Assembly (NCBI GenBank): GCA_016873215.1
Contig: VGXU01000015.1
Location: 1-48,824 of the forward strand
Reading direction: 5' to 3'
DNA: 48,824 nucleotides
From: Planctomycetota bacterium
Lineage (GTDB): Bacteria; Planctomycetota; Phycisphaerae; Sedimentisphaerales; Anaerohalosphaeraceae
This document shows positions 8,869-17,357 of the stretch, one piece after another. The position numbers were made by a program, and so were the translations under genes. The notes beneath the pieces were generated by a model. It was given only the letters and a program-made list of their open reading frames with translations. It did not search any database and was not told the DNA's origin. The stretch's first letter is position 1. Each line of letters opens with the position of its first letter.

Positions 8869-9720
8869 ATGAAAATCTGGCTGGATGACAAACTGGTGGA
8901 CAAAGAACAGGCTAACGTGTCGGTGTTCGACCATGGATTGCTGTACGGAGACGGCGTCTTTGAAGGCATTCGGGTTTATAGCAGCAAAATTTTTGAACTG
9001 GAAGCCCATCTGAAACGGCTGTGGGATTCGGCCAAGGTTATCCGGCTCGTGATACCCATGACGTATGAGCAGATGAAAGATGCTCTGGATCAGACCGTAC
9101 AGGCGAATCATATTGTTAATGGTTATATCCGGCTGGTTGTGACACGAGGGATTGGCGATCTCGGTCTCAATCCGTTTCTATGCAAGCAGGCCTGCGTTAT
9201 TATCATCGCGGCCCAGATACAGCTTTACCCCCAGGAGTTGTATGAAAAGGGTTTAAAAGTGGTGAGTGTCTCGACGATACGGAATCACCCCATGGCGATT
9301 CCGCCGCAGGTTAAAAGCCTGAACTATCTGAATAATTTACTTGCCAAGATTGAGTCTCTCGATGCCGGCGCCGATGAGGCGATTATGTACAATCACGAAG
9401 GCTTCGTGGCCGAGGCCAGCGGCGATAATGTTTTTATCGTGAAAAACGGCGTCGTCTATGTCCCTCCCATTCAGGCCGGTTCCCTTGAAGGAATCACTCG
9501 CCAGATGGTGATGCGTCTGGCGGCCAAAGAAAATCTGCCCGTGGTGGAAAAAAATCTGACGCGGTTTGATTTATATGTGGCAGACGAGTTTTTCCTGACA
9601 GGTACCGGCGCGGAGGTCATCGGCGTGGTGGAAATTGATAAACGAATCATCGGCGACGGGAAACCCGGCCCGATTACAAAATTGCTTCGCAAGAAGTTTT
9701 TCGAGTATGCCCATTCGTAA
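8869..9720 (+). CDS. ilvE: Branched-chain amino acid aminotransferase (class IV PLP enzyme)
   Basis: It is expected to carry out the final transamination in Val, Leu and Ile synthesis with glutamate as donor. The 283-residue length and sequence fit class IV aminotransferases. DHGLLYGDGVFEGIRVY is at 21-37, the PLP lysine is in PQVKSLNYLNN (K149), and EGFVAEASGDNVF (about 177-189) and FLTGTGAEV (about 252) bind the cofactor phosphate. AAGAAAGG sits just before the ATG. D-amino-acid aminotransferase and aminodeoxychorismate lyase are relatives, so the exact substrate is inferred. Its end overlaps the next gene by 14 bases. Confidence 0.85.
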   Translation: MKIWLDDKLVDKEQANVSVFDHGLLYGDGVFEGIRVYSSKIFELEAHLKRLWDSAKVIRLVIPMTYEQMKDALDQTVQANHIVNGYIRLVVTRGIGDLGLNPFLCKQACVIIIAAQIQLYPQELYEKGLKVVSVSTIRNHPMAIPPQVKSLNYLNNLLAKIESLDAGADEAIMYNHEGFVAEASGDNVFIVKNGVVYVPPIQAGSLEGITRQMVMRLAAKENLPVVEKNLTRFDLYVADEFFLTGTGAEVIGVVEIDKRIIGDGKPGPITKLLRKKFFEYAHS

Positions 9721-10705
9721 AATCAGTTCGCTCGGCATGGGGAAGCCCGCCGGCCAAATGGCGGAATTCTTTGCGCCGGTAGCGGAAGAATTGCAGCAGG
9801 TTCGAAACCGGCTTCGTGAACACCTGATTACGTCTTATAACAGCGTCAATCAGCAAATTGAAACCATCAGTGCCGGGCGAGGTAAAATGCTTCGCCCGGC
9901 GCTGGTTCTGCTGAGCGGTCTTGCCTGCGGAAAACTTCGGCCCGAACATATCGAAGTGGCCGCCATTGTTGAGCTGGTGCATACCGCCACGCTGCTTCAC
10001 GACGATGTAATCGACCATGCCCGAACCCGCCGTAATCAGCCGACAGTCAATTGTCTGTGGGGCAATACCGCGGCGGTCTTGCTGGGCGATTTTTTGCTGA
10101 GCCGGGCGTTTTTGGCCAGCGAGGAATTAAATCTTCCCGTCGCGGCAAAAATCCTCAGCCAAACGGCCCAGCAAATCTGTCAGGGGGAACTGCTGCAAAA
10201 TCTCCGCAGGGCCGACTGGACGATGGGACAGGATGATTATACGGAAATTATTGAGGCCAAAACCGCCGTTCTGTTTTCCGCGGCTTGTCGGCTCAGCGCG
10301 ATAGTGTCGGAAGCGGACCCGCCGACGACAGAAAGTTTCGCCCGTTATGGCCGAAGTTTCGGTTTGGCTTTTCAAATCACCGATGATATTCTGGACATCA
10401 CCGGCGATGACAAGAAAATCGGCAAGACGCTCGGCACGGATGCCGCCCAGAAAAAGCCAACCCTGCCTCTCATCCATTGCCTGGGGCGGCAAAATATAAA
10501 TCAAAGAAAAATTCTTTTGGAAACATTTTCCGGGGAACTCGAACCGGAAAAACTTGTCCAACTACTGAATGACAGCGGTTCTTTAGACTATGTTCGCGGG
10601 GTTGCGAAGCATTTCGCCGCTGAGGCGGCCGCGTCGCTTCCGGGGCAGACCGCCGCTGTCGAATCACTGAGAAAAATCGCTCTTGCCGTCGGCAATAGAG
10701 CGTAA
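9707..10705 (+). CDS. Polyprenyl diphosphate synthase (long-chain trans-isoprenyl)
   Basis: It elongates an allylic diphosphate with isopentenyl diphosphate to make the tail of a quinone or a similar lipid. The 332 residues show the first Asp-rich motif LLHDDVIDHARTRRN (DDVID at 99-103), the second FQITDDILDITGD (DDILD at 226-230), GKMLRPALVLLSG before the first motif, and the KT-type lysine region EAKTAVLFSAAC. Length and motifs match octaprenyl/heptaprenyl synthases (IspB/HepT group). The ATG at 9707 overlaps the end of ilvE and has AAGAAG upstream; an ATG at 9737 is possible. Confidence 0.88.
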   Translation: MPIRKISSLGMGKPAGQMAEFFAPVAEELQQVRNRLREHLITSYNSVNQQIETISAGRGKMLRPALVLLSGLACGKLRPEHIEVAAIVELVHTATLLHDDVIDHARTRRNQPTVNCLWGNTAAVLLGDFLLSRAFLASEELNLPVAAKILSQTAQQICQGELLQNLRRADWTMGQDDYTEIIEAKTAVLFSAACRLSAIVSEADPPTTESFARYGRSFGLAFQITDDILDITGDDKKIGKTLGTDAAQKKPTLPLIHCLGRQNINQRKILLETFSGELEPEKLVQLLNDSGSLDYVRGVAKHFAAEAAASLPGQTAAVESLRKIALAVGNRA

Positions 10706-10744
10706 AAACGATTCTCTGGAAAAACGGATTTTAAGGAGCATACC

Positions 10745-12157
10745 ATGAAAACGGGATTTATTGTTTTATTGGGCTTGATGATGGTTTTGCCCTGCGCGGC
10801 GGCGGAGAAAAAAGCCTTCGAGCCGGGCGTTGCGCTGACGGTTTACAATGACAACTTCGCCGTCGTCAAGGAACGTCGGCAGATGGATTTTGCCGAAGGA
10901 CAGAATATCGTTCGGTTCACCGATGTCGCCTCGCAGATTGACCCGACCAGCGTGTTGTTTGAATGTCTTGAGTTTCCCGGCCAGGTCAAACTGCTGGAGC
11001 AGAATTATGAGTACGACCTTGTCAATACACAAAGCCTGCTGAAGAAATATATCGACAAGCCGGTGAAAATTCAGGTCAAAGGCAGCGGTTCCAGCGGCGC
11101 GTCGCTGGTGAGCGGCATGCTTTTGGCCGCAGATGGGCCGAGCCTGATTTTGCAGGATGACGACGGAAAGATGAATGTCATCAGCGGCGATTCGGTGGAA
11201 CATATTCAGCTCGATAAAAAACCTGAAAATCTCCTGACCCGTCCAACATTAGTCTGGCTGGTGGATTCAGCCAAAAAATTGGCGGGATTGTGTCAGGTGG
11301 CTTACACCACCGAAGGTATCGGCTGGCGAGCCGATTATATGGCGGTATTGAATGACAAGGATGATGCACTGGATATGAGCGGATGGGTGACAATTACCAA
11401 CAACAGCGGAGCGGCGTACCAGGATGCCGCGTTGAAGCTTATCGCCGGCGACGTCAAGCGAGTTGCGTCTCCTCAGCCTCGCCAGCCTGTGTATGAGAGA
11501 GTGAGGGCGGCCGGAGTGGTTAGGGAAGAAGGATTTGAAGAAAAACCGTTTATGGAGTATCACCTTTATACGCTGGACCGAAAAACCACCCTGCAAAATA
11601 ATCAGGTCAAGCAGATTGAATTGATTGAACCTGCGTCCAATGTGCCGGTCAACAAAGTCTATGTCTATGAAATCTCACTGTGGGACTGGATGGCTCACGG
11701 ACGCAGCAAAGTGCAGGTCAAGATAGAGTTTGAAAACAAAAAGGAAAACCAACTTGGTATCGCCCTGCCCAAAGGCCGGGTCAGGGTATTTAAGAAAGAC
11801 CCGGCGGATGCGAGCCTCGAATTTGTCGGCGAAGATGAAATCGACCATACGCCCAAAGATGAGAAGCTGTCGTTGTATATCGGCGATGCTTTTGATATCG
11901 CGGTTGAGCAGAAGATGACCGATGCCCGCAACGGCGACCGCTGGCAGACGTTTACACGGAAAGTTGAGCTTCGCAACCGGAAAGAACAAGCCGTGACTGT
12001 GTTTGTCGATGAAAAAATCCCCGAAGGGCGAAACTGGAAAATCGATAACTCCAGCATCAATCATCAAAAGAAAGACGCCTACACCTGCCGGTTCGCTGTC
12101 CCTGTCGGCGCTAATCAGACAGTAATGCTGGAATACCAGATGACACAGACGTGGTAA
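10745..12157 (+). CDS. Secreted DUF4139-domain protein
   Basis: This is a 470-residue exported protein of unknown function. A clear signal peptide ends near AAAEKK (about residue 22). Starting at VALTVYNDNFAVVKERRQM the sequence follows the DUF4139 pattern: an N-terminal beta-rich part, GIGWRADYMAVLN in the middle, then RVRVFKKDPADASLEFVGEDEIDHTPKDE and a C-terminal immunoglobulin-like part with RNRKEQAVTVFVDEKIPEG. AAGGAG lies 7 bases before the ATG. It follows the polyprenyl synthase by 39 bases and may be co-transcribed. A periplasmic or surface location is inferred. Confidence 0.8.
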   Translation: MKTGFIVLLGLMMVLPCAAAEKKAFEPGVALTVYNDNFAVVKERRQMDFAEGQNIVRFTDVASQIDPTSVLFECLEFPGQVKLLEQNYEYDLVNTQSLLKKYIDKPVKIQVKGSGSSGASLVSGMLLAADGPSLILQDDDGKMNVISGDSVEHIQLDKKPENLLTRPTLVWLVDSAKKLAGLCQVAYTTEGIGWRADYMAVLNDKDDALDMSGWVTITNNSGAAYQDAALKLIAGDVKRVASPQPRQPVYERVRAAGVVREEGFEEKPFMEYHLYTLDRKTTLQNNQVKQIELIEPASNVPVNKVYVYEISLWDWMAHGRSKVQVKIEFENKKENQLGIALPKGRVRVFKKDPADASLEFVGEDEIDHTPKDEKLSLYIGDAFDIAVEQKMTDARNGDRWQTFTRKVELRNRKEQAVTVFVDEKIPEGRNWKIDNSSINHQKKDAYTCRFAVPVGANQTVMLEYQMTQTW

Positions 12158-12162
12158 AAAAA

Positions 12163-12190
12163 GTAAAAAGGAAAAGGGCAAAAGGAAAAA
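12163..12190 (+). repeat. Purine-rich repeat directly after a stop codon (copy 1)
   Basis: This A/G tract contains TAAAAAGGAAAAGGGCAAAA and starts a few bases after the DUF4139 stop codon. Nearly the same 22 bases (one difference) start one base after the stop of the PpiC-like gene at 24561. Function unknown. Confidence 0.5.
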
Positions 12191-12221
12191 ATAAAGAGTT
12201 CGCCAAAGGCGGATAAAAAAT

Positions 12222-12260
12222 AAAAAAGGCCGCCCTGATAAATCAGGACGGCCTTTTTTT
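12222..12260. terminator. Bidirectional intrinsic terminator between DUF4139 gene and porin
   Basis: The arms AAAAAAGGCCG and CGGCCTTTTTTT flank a second stem segment (CCTGA with TCAGG), with one internal mismatch and a 4-base loop. A-run on the left and T-run on the right let it work on both strands, which suits the convergent genes. A short CGCC-AAA-GGCG hairpin precedes it at 12201-12211. Confidence 0.85.
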
Positions 12261-12279
12261 GTATTTCAAGAATTACCGC

Positions 12280-13146
12280 TTAGAACGTCAGGGTGTACGA
12301 CAAACCGCTCCAGAACTCATCGTTCTTGTTGACGGAGTCTTCCATCGAAGTCTGATACCAGATACCCGGAGTGACTTTCGCGCCGGTCATTGGGCAATTA
12401 AAGCTGGTCGAAAGACCCCAGAGTATATGTGACCAGTCATGTTCGGCAAGATGAGCGACGCCTCGGTTATCGATCGAAGTGCCTGTGCCGTCATTATAGA
12501 CAATATCCCAACTGAACTTCATCGGCAGTTCCGGAGCGGACTCGAAAGTCCAGTTGTAATCGAAGCCGAGGTCGTGTATTCCGCCGCCATTAGGGCCGCC
12601 GCCCAGCCGTTGAGTGGATCTATCCGTTGTATACGAGGACCACATCTGATAGAATCCATAGCGCGGGACGAAACCATTGCCAATCAAATTCGGCCAGGCC
12701 AGCTCGATAAAACCTTCCTGCATATCGGCCAGTTCACTATGGACCTTCGGGTAATCATAGTAACGCCAGCCGACGGTGTAGTCGGTCAAGTAGCAATCTT
12801 CACCGAACGTGTTCTTATAAGAAATCGTGTAATCAAATTCCGTGGCGTCCACGGTGCTGACGCTGCCGTCATGTTTTGAAGTGCCGGCCCACGAAGACCA
12901 GACGTTAAAGTTCAAGCCGTTTTCCAGGGCTAAATTTGCGCTGGGCTGGAAGGCTGCTTTGTCGTCCAGAACATCAAAGCCGCGCCAGATGTACTTCGTG
13001 ACATACGTTGCATCCAGTGTGAATGCCATAGGGCTGTTCGCCACCGTGGCGACAGGCTGAGCCGGGGTTGCTGATGTCGCAGGTGTTGCGGCAAATGCCA
13101 TTGCGGCCAGGATGCTGGTTAGCGACAAAATCATAACTGTTTTCAT
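12280..13146 (-). CDS. Outer-membrane beta-barrel protein, porin-like
   Basis: This 288-residue exported protein has a signal peptide (MKTVMILSLTSILAAMAFA) and a low-complexity Ala/Thr/Pro linker, followed by alternating aromatic beta-strands such as FTLDATYVTKYIWRGFDV. The last residues, SYTLTF, end in the terminal Phe expected for insertion by the BAM machinery. The opening after the linker resembles the TorF/TIGR02001-type putative porins. AAAGGAAAC lies just before the ATG. No substrate can be deduced. It converges with the DUF4139 gene on the shared terminator. Confidence 0.75.
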   Translation of the reverse strand: MKTVMILSLTSILAAMAFAATPATSATPAQPVATVANSPMAFTLDATYVTKYIWRGFDVLDDKAAFQPSANLALENGLNFNVWSSWAGTSKHDGSVSTVDATEFDYTISYKNTFGEDCYLTDYTVGWRYYDYPKVHSELADMQEGFIELAWPNLIGNGFVPRYGFYQMWSSYTTDRSTQRLGGGPNGGGIHDLGFDYNWTFESAPELPMKFSWDIVYNDGTGTSIDNRGVAHLAEHDWSHILWGLSTSFNCPMTGAKVTPGIWYQTSMEDSVNKNDEFWSGLSYTLTF

Positions 13147-13371
13147 TGCTTGTTTCCTTTCAAAAAAAATTCAGTCCTTTATTTTTCAGAAATTAGATGT
13201 TTACATTCAGTTTAGCGATAACCAAATTCAAAAGAATAGAATTGAGCCTTAATTCTATCGCGGCTTTAAGGGATTTCAAGAAGAATTTTTCAGTTTTATT
13301 TAGAAAACAAGACGCAAAATAAATAGAAAATCAGCCCGCATCCTGGATGGATAGAACTTTGCCGCTTACGG

Positions 13372-14814
13372 TTATGGTACTTTAACGGGGGGCTGGAATA
13401 ACTGTTTGACTTGTCCGACCAGATAAAAACTGCCCGTAATGCAAATGAGGTCTTCCCGCGAGATGGCGCTTTGAGCGACACGCAGGGCCTCAGCAAGGCT
13501 CAATGTGCTTTGACACATTTTACCGCAAATTTCAGAGTACATCTCGACCAGGTCGGGAGGCCAGACGGCTTTGGGACTGTTGCTGCGGGTGAAGATGACT
13601 TTATCGGCGCCATACTGCAATTCGGTGAGCATCCCGCGAATATCTTTATCGCAGTTGCAGCCGAAGATGATAATCATCGAATCGTAAGGTACATGCTGGC
13701 CGATGGCCTGGATCAAGGCGCGAATACTCGCGGCGTTGTGTGCGGCATCCACCAGAACTCGCGGGTCGTGACAGACCATTTCCATCCGCCCGGCCATATG
13801 GACGTGATTTAATCCCGCAACAGCTTTTTCGTCATTGATTTCAAAGCCCTGATTCTTAAGCGAATCCAACATTGCCAGCGCCAAACCGCAGTTCATGGCC
13901 TGGTGTTCGCCCGGAAGCGGCACGCGCAGGTGTTCAAATTTACTGGTAGGCGTCGTCAAGCAAATCCGGGTGTGCGGGCCGTGTTCACGCGAGGACTCAA
14001 AGCGATAAGAGAAGTCAATGTCCCGCCCGGTAATGGTCAATGGCGCCTTGATGGCAGCCGCCTGTTTTTTGAGGACTTTCATTGCCGCAGGGTCCTGCGG
14101 AACCGTCATCACCGGAACGCCTTTTTTGAAAATGCCGGCCTTTTCCTGTGCAATATGCTCAATCGTCGGCCCCAGCAGATTCTGATGGTCGATACTGATA
14201 CTGGTGATACCGACTACTTTGGGGGTAATCACATTCGTGCTGTCTAATCGCCCGCCCAGACCGGTTTCGATAACAGCAATATCCACCTTTTTGTCAACAA
14301 AGTACAAAAAGGCCATTGCCGTCATAATCTCAAAAAACGTCGGGCAGATATTCTTTTTTGCCATTTTTTCGAGAACCGGCTGAACACGGTTCATGAGTCC
14401 CAGAAATTCTTTACGGGAAATCATTTCCGAATTAATGGCGATTCGCTCATGCAGCGTGCTGACATGCGGCGAGGTATAAAGCCCTACTTTGTAGCCATTG
14501 GCTTCTATCATTCGTGCCAGCATCGTGGCCGTGGAACCTTTGCCTTTGGTGCCGGCAATGTGAACCGATTTGGTTTTTTTGTGCGGGTTGCCCAGATTTC
14601 TGAGGAGCGCATTCATTTGTTCCAGGTCGAATGTGGTGACATTATAGCGCAGCTTCTGCTGCTTCTCATAGTCCGTCCGACTGAACAGGTATTCCAATGC
14701 CTGTTCATAAGTGCGAAACGCCTTTTCCTGGCGCTTGACTTTTTCGACGGAGGAGGAGAGTTTCTTTTTTGTAGCTTTTTGGCTCGTTTTTGATCTTTTA
14801 TCAGCGGTTACCAT
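13372..14814 (-). CDS. folC: Dihydrofolate synthase / folylpolyglutamate synthase
   Basis: A Mur-ligase-family enzyme that adds glutamate to dihydropteroate or folates using ATP. The 480 residues begin with a Lys/Ser-rich extension of about 30 residues. YEQALEYLFSRTDYEK follows, then the P-loop HIAGTKGKGSTATML (near 87), YTSPHVSTLHERI, the metal-binding region IAVIETGLGGRLDSTNV, and SIDHQNLLGPTIEHIAQEKAGI. The second domain has VLVDAAHNAASIRAL. All these are FolC hallmarks, and the length is slightly above the usual 420-440 because of the basic N-terminus. It is divergent from transketolase. Confidence 0.92.
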   Translation of the reverse strand: MVTADKRSKTSQKATKKKLSSSVEKVKRQEKAFRTYEQALEYLFSRTDYEKQQKLRYNVTTFDLEQMNALLRNLGNPHKKTKSVHIAGTKGKGSTATMLARMIEANGYKVGLYTSPHVSTLHERIAINSEMISRKEFLGLMNRVQPVLEKMAKKNICPTFFEIMTAMAFLYFVDKKVDIAVIETGLGGRLDSTNVITPKVVGITSISIDHQNLLGPTIEHIAQEKAGIFKKGVPVMTVPQDPAAMKVLKKQAAAIKAPLTITGRDIDFSYRFESSREHGPHTRICLTTPTSKFEHLRVPLPGEHQAMNCGLALAMLDSLKNQGFEINDEKAVAGLNHVHMAGRMEMVCHDPRVLVDAAHNAASIRALIQAIGQHVPYDSMIIIFGCNCDKDIRGMLTELQYGADKVIFTRSNSPKAVWPPDLVEMYSEICGKMCQSTLSLAEALRVAQSAISREDLICITGSFYLVGQVKQLFQPPVKVP

Positions 14815-15170
14815 AGTTACCCCGGATATTATCAGAAATGCTGTCCAAAGTCAAGATAATATACTATAGTACTTTGTCAAATTAAAAGACAAATTAAGTG
14901 CAGTATTCTTAACTCGTTTTATAAAAAACAGATACAGACTTAAATTAAATATAGGCTATAGTTTCCCTCGAAGCTCTTATATAAGGACTCCTTATAGTAA
15001 GTCAAGGAAAATCCGATTTTGGCAAGTTGATTTTGAATGTTAATACTACTTCTTTGCGGGTGAAAAGTTCGTAAAAAGCCGCTTGTTTATCGGGCGGTTG
15101 GATAGTAAGATATGACCACTTTTTTACGGTAAAGACAAATAAAAAAACAAAGCAGACAAAAGAGGAAGAT
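14815..15170. other. Divergent intergenic region folC / tkt, AT-rich with several dyads
   Basis: These 356 bases hold no gene. Toward folC (- strand) there is TTGACA at 14876-14881 with a weak TATCTT 16 bases further on (14854-14859), and TTGACT (14849-14854) with TAATAT (14826-14831) at 17 bases. Perfect small dyads are TATAG-G-CTATA at 14950-14960 and ATAAGGA-C-TCCTTAT at 14981-14995. Toward tkt, TTGTTT-N17-TAAGAT around 15080-15110 is only a weak match. The dyads could be operators; nothing in the sequence says for what. Confidence 0.4.
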
Positions 15171-17198
15171 GTGAGTATGGCAGAGGTTTTGAACAAGACA
15201 GGGTTGACGGCACTGGATGAATTATGCGTAAATACGATTCGATTTCTTTCGATGGATGGCGTGCAGGCGGCCAAGTCCGGCCACCCCGGAATGCCGATGG
15301 GTATGGCTCCGGCGGCGTATGCACTGTGGACGCGGCATCTGCGGTTCAACCCCGCCGACCCGCACTGGATTAGCCGGGACCGATTTGTCCTGTCCGCCGG
15401 GCACGGCAGTATGCTGCTGTATTCGCTGCTGCACCTGTGCGGATATGATTTGCCGCTGGAAGAATTGAAGAAATTTCGCCAGTGGGGCAGCAAAACCGCC
15501 GGCCATCCGGAATTTGGACATACCGCGGGCGTCGAAGTTACCACCGGCCCGCTGGGCCAGGGCATTTCCAATTCAGTCGGTATGGCTATCGCCCAGAAAT
15601 ATCTGGCGGCACGTTATAATAAAGATAACTACAAAATTTTTGATTATCATATTTATACCATTTGCGGCGACGGCTGTCTGCAGGAAGGCGTCAGCGGCGA
15701 AGCCTCCAGTCTGGCGGGGCATCTCGGCCTTGATAACCTGATTGTGATTTATGATGACAATCATATTACCATCGACGGCGAAACGACGCTGTCATTCACG
15801 GAAAAAGTGGCTGACCGCTATCGCGCGTACGGCTGGAATGTGATTGAAATCGGCGGCGACGGCCACGACATCGCGGCGCTCGATAAGGCGCTGGAGTCGG
15901 CCAAAGCGCAGACCGAACGGCCGACGATGATCAATTTCCGTACGCACATCGGCTTCGGCAGTCCGCATTTTCAGGATACGCACACCGCACACGGCGCGCC
16001 GCTGGGCGAGGATGAAATCAAGGTGATTAAGAATAACTTCGGCTGGGACCCGGAAAAAAGCTTCGTGGTGCCTGATGAGGTTGCAAAGAGTATGGGCCAA
16101 TGCAAGACCAATGGGCAAAAATTGCAGGCGGAGTACCGGAAGATGTTTGACGCCTGGGCCGCGGCGTATCCGGAACTGGCTAAAGAATTAAAAGAAGCGT
16201 TAAGCGGCAAGACGGTTATCGATGTGAGTAAATTTCCGAAATTTGACCCGGCGACGCCGATAGCCACGCGGTCGGCGTCAGGCAAGACGCTTGATGCGCT
16301 GATGCCTTCGATGCCGCTGGTGGTGGGCGGGTCGGCGGATTTGACGCCATCGAATAATACACATTTCAAGGGCGCAGAGAACTTCCAGAAAAACAGCCCC
16401 ACGGGGCGATATATCCGCTACGGCATCCGCGAACATGCGATGGGTGCGATTATGAACGGTATCGCCGTCAGCGGAATCATCCGGCCTTATGGCGGGACGT
16501 TTCTGGTCTTTGCTGATTATATGCGGCCTGCAATTCGCCTTGCGGCGATGTCGCATTATCCGACAATTTTCGTCTTTACGCACGACAGCATCGGCGTCGG
16601 TGAAGACGGCCCGACGCATCAGCCGGTCGAGACGATTGCATCACTGCGCGTCATACCGGGACTTTTGACATTTCGTCCCGCCGACGCCAATGAGACAACG
16701 GCGATGTGGAAATACATTCTTGAATATACCGGCGGACCGGTGGCGACAGCATTAACGCGGCAGAATCTGCCCGTGCTCGACCCGGCCAAGTATCCTAATA
16801 TGAAGCATTTCAACAAGGGTGCCTATGTGCTGGTGGAACAGGCAAAGCCGGACGTGCTGCTGATTGCCACAGGGTCGGAAGTGCAGTTGGCGATGATGGC
16901 GGCAGAGAAGCTGGCCGGAGAAAATATCAAGGCACAGGTTGTTAGCATGCCCTGCTGGGAATTGTTTGAAAAGCAGGATAAGGTATATCGGGACAGCGTG
17001 ATTCCGCCGGCGATAAAGACCCGCGTGGGTATCGAGGCGGGCGTTCGGATGGGCTGGGACCGATGGATCGGCGACAATGGCGAATTTGTCGGAATGCACA
17101 GCTTTGGTTCGTCGGGGCCATTCAAGACGTGTTTTGAGAAATTCGGCATTACAACCGATGCGGTCATCGCTGCGGCGAAAAAAAGCCTGGCGAAGTAA
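15171..17198 (+). CDS. tkt: Transketolase
   Basis: This thiamine-diphosphate enzyme moves two-carbon units between sugar phosphates in the pentose phosphate or Calvin-type pathway. The 675-residue length is typical. GHPGMPMGMAPAAY (about 36-49) and GDGCLQEGVSGEASSLAGHL (about 166) form the ThDP/metal site, EDGPTHQPVE (about 480) is the middle-domain signature, and the C-terminal domain starts around PDVLLIATGSEVQLA. AGAGGAAG precedes two possible starts, GTG at 15171 and ATG at 15177. The spacing favours the GTG, but the ATG would lose only two residues. Confidence 0.96.
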   Translation: MSMAEVLNKTGLTALDELCVNTIRFLSMDGVQAAKSGHPGMPMGMAPAAYALWTRHLRFNPADPHWISRDRFVLSAGHGSMLLYSLLHLCGYDLPLEELKKFRQWGSKTAGHPEFGHTAGVEVTTGPLGQGISNSVGMAIAQKYLAARYNKDNYKIFDYHIYTICGDGCLQEGVSGEASSLAGHLGLDNLIVIYDDNHITIDGETTLSFTEKVADRYRAYGWNVIEIGGDGHDIAALDKALESAKAQTERPTMINFRTHIGFGSPHFQDTHTAHGAPLGEDEIKVIKNNFGWDPEKSFVVPDEVAKSMGQCKTNGQKLQAEYRKMFDAWAAAYPELAKELKEALSGKTVIDVSKFPKFDPATPIATRSASGKTLDALMPSMPLVVGGSADLTPSNNTHFKGAENFQKNSPTGRYIRYGIREHAMGAIMNGIAVSGIIRPYGGTFLVFADYMRPAIRLAAMSHYPTIFVFTHDSIGVGEDGPTHQPVETIASLRVIPGLLTFRPADANETTAMWKYILEYTGGPVATALTRQNLPVLDPAKYPNMKHFNKGAYVLVEQAKPDVLLIATGSEVQLAMMAAEKLAGENIKAQVVSMPCWELFEKQDKVYRDSVIPPAIKTRVGIEAGVRMGWDRWIGDNGEFVGMHSFGSSGPFKTCFEKFGITTDAVIAAAKKSLAK

Positions 17199-17211
17199 AG
17201 ATAAAAGTCAA

Positions 17212-17226
17212 TCCGCCTTTGGCGGA
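17212..17226. repeat. TCCGCC/GGCGGA palindrome after tkt
   Basis: TCCGCC-TTT-GGCGGA is a perfect 6-bp stem with a 3-base loop, 14 bases after the tkt stop. It belongs with the similar hairpins near 1304 and 12199. Confidence 0.45.
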
Positions 17227-17241
17227 CGGAAAATTTCAAGG

Positions 17242-17268
17242 CCTCTGCGAATACGCAGGGGTTTTTTT
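17242..17268 (+). terminator. Intrinsic terminator after transketolase
   Basis: CCTCTGCG pairs with CGCAGGGG (one G-U pair) around a 4-base loop and is followed by seven T residues. Confidence 0.85.
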
Positions 17269-17357
17269 GTGCTGTTTGAAACAGTTTCGCGGCTGGACTA
17301 TGCGGATTTGATAAAAAAGATTCGCAATCCAGGTGGATTCTGTTTATCATTTCCTGT

